Assembly (NCBI GenBank): GCA_013698435.1
Contig: JACCVA010000081.1
Location: forward strand, 1 to 6,252
Source of the DNA: Nocardioidaceae bacterium
GTDB lineage: Bacteria > Actinomycetota > Actinomycetes > Propionibacteriales > Nocardioidaceae
Length of the DNA: 6,252 bases
Reading direction: 5' to 3'
Part shown: positions 5,906 to 6,252 of the stretch, one piece after another
How positions within the stretch are numbered: position 1 is the first letter of the stretch
Layout: each line of letters opens with the position of its first letter
Notes under the pieces: model-generated
Told to the model about the DNA's origin: nothing
Seen by the model: only the letters and a program-made list of their open reading frames with translations
Databases searched by the model: none
Program-made: the position numbers and the translations under genes

Positions 5906-6252
5906 ATGACGTCCCTGTCCGACCGCCCCAACACCGCGCTGCTCGTCATCGACGTCCAAAACGACGTGGTGGCCGGGGCGCACAACCGTGACGGCGTGAT
6001 CGCCAACATCGCGACCCTCGTCGACAAGGCCAGAGCCGAGAGGGTGCCCGTCGTGTGGGTGCAGCATTCCCACGACGACAACATGCCCGAGGGCAGCGAG
6101 GGCTGGCAGTACGTTGCCGAGCTGACACGCGAAGAGTCCGAGCCGCTGGTTCACAAGCAGTACGGCGACTCGTTCGAAGCCACTGACCTCGAGGCCGTCC
6201 TTGCCGCGCGCAAGGTCGGGCACCTTGTCGTTGCCGGGGCGCAGACGGACGG
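5906..6252 (+). CDS. Isochorismatase-family cysteine hydrolase, C-terminus cut by window edge
   Basis: The first 115 codons of a cytoplasmic isochorismatase-like hydrolase; members act on amides or vinyl ethers such as nicotinamide, N-carbamoyl compounds or isochorismate. Seen: the opening strand ALLVIDVQND (11-20) with catalytic D16; the second strand VPVVWVQH (47-54); catalytic-lysine region VHKQYGDSF (82-90) with K84; and VVAGAQTD (108-115), the segment directly before the nucleophilic cysteine, which lies just beyond the window. Family members usually have 170-220 residues, so about half is present. ATG 5906 has a strong ribosome binding site and the family alignment begins nearby. It follows the kinase gene by 121 bases with its own putative promoter, so it is probably a separate transcription unit. 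The substrate cannot be told from this fragment. Confidence 0.93.
   Translation, partial: MTSLSDRPNTALLVIDVQNDVVAGAHNRDGVIANIATLVDKARAERVPVVWVQHSHDDNMPEGSEGWQYVAELTREESEPLVHKQYGDSFEATDLEAVLAARKVGHLVVAGAQTD

Overview
The window looks like a piece of a high-GC actinobacterial chromosome. Codon third positions are strongly G/C, genes are joined by short stop/start overlaps, several starts lack a Shine-Dalgarno sequence and have TAnnnT boxes about 7 bases upstream, and the protein families are typical of Actinomycetia. The genus cannot be named from the sequence. No tRNA, rRNA, CRISPR array, transposase or phage gene is visible.

Layout. (1) Bases 1-1142, minus strand: an MFS transporter whose C-terminal end lies beyond the window. 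(2) Bases 1143-1487: a divergent intergenic region. It holds a palindrome wrapped around a -10-like box and a possible leaderless 72-codon ORF (1270-1488) that ends in the start codon of the next gene. (3) Bases 1488-3547, plus strand: a stand-alone PAP2 phosphatase of undecaprenyl-diphosphatase (BcrC) type, overlapping a 481-aa fusion of a DedA membrane domain and a second PAP2 phosphatase domain. (4) Bases 3548-3751: a spacer with two tandem, near-identical hairpins, a further inverted repeat and a -10-like box directly before the next gene. (5) Bases 3752-5784: an OmpR-family response regulator and its HAMP-type sensor histidine kinase, overlapping by ATGA. (6) Bases 5785-5905: a promoter region with an imperfect palindrome. 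(7) Bases 5906-6252: the N-terminal part of an isochorismatase-family cysteine hydrolase, cut by the window end before its catalytic cysteine.

How the genes may work together. The best candidate for a functional unit is the PAP2 plus DedA-PAP2 pair. PAP2 enzymes of this type remove a phosphate from polyprenyl diphosphates (C55-PP to C55-P) or related lipid phosphates on the outer membrane face. Some DedA proteins return C55-P to the cytoplasmic face. A fused phosphatase and transporter would join two consecutive steps of lipid-carrier recycling. The two-component system downstream could sense envelope state and control this module, but it has its own apparent promoter, so that link is inferred from position only. 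The MFS gene and the cysteine hydrolase have no evident tie to the module.
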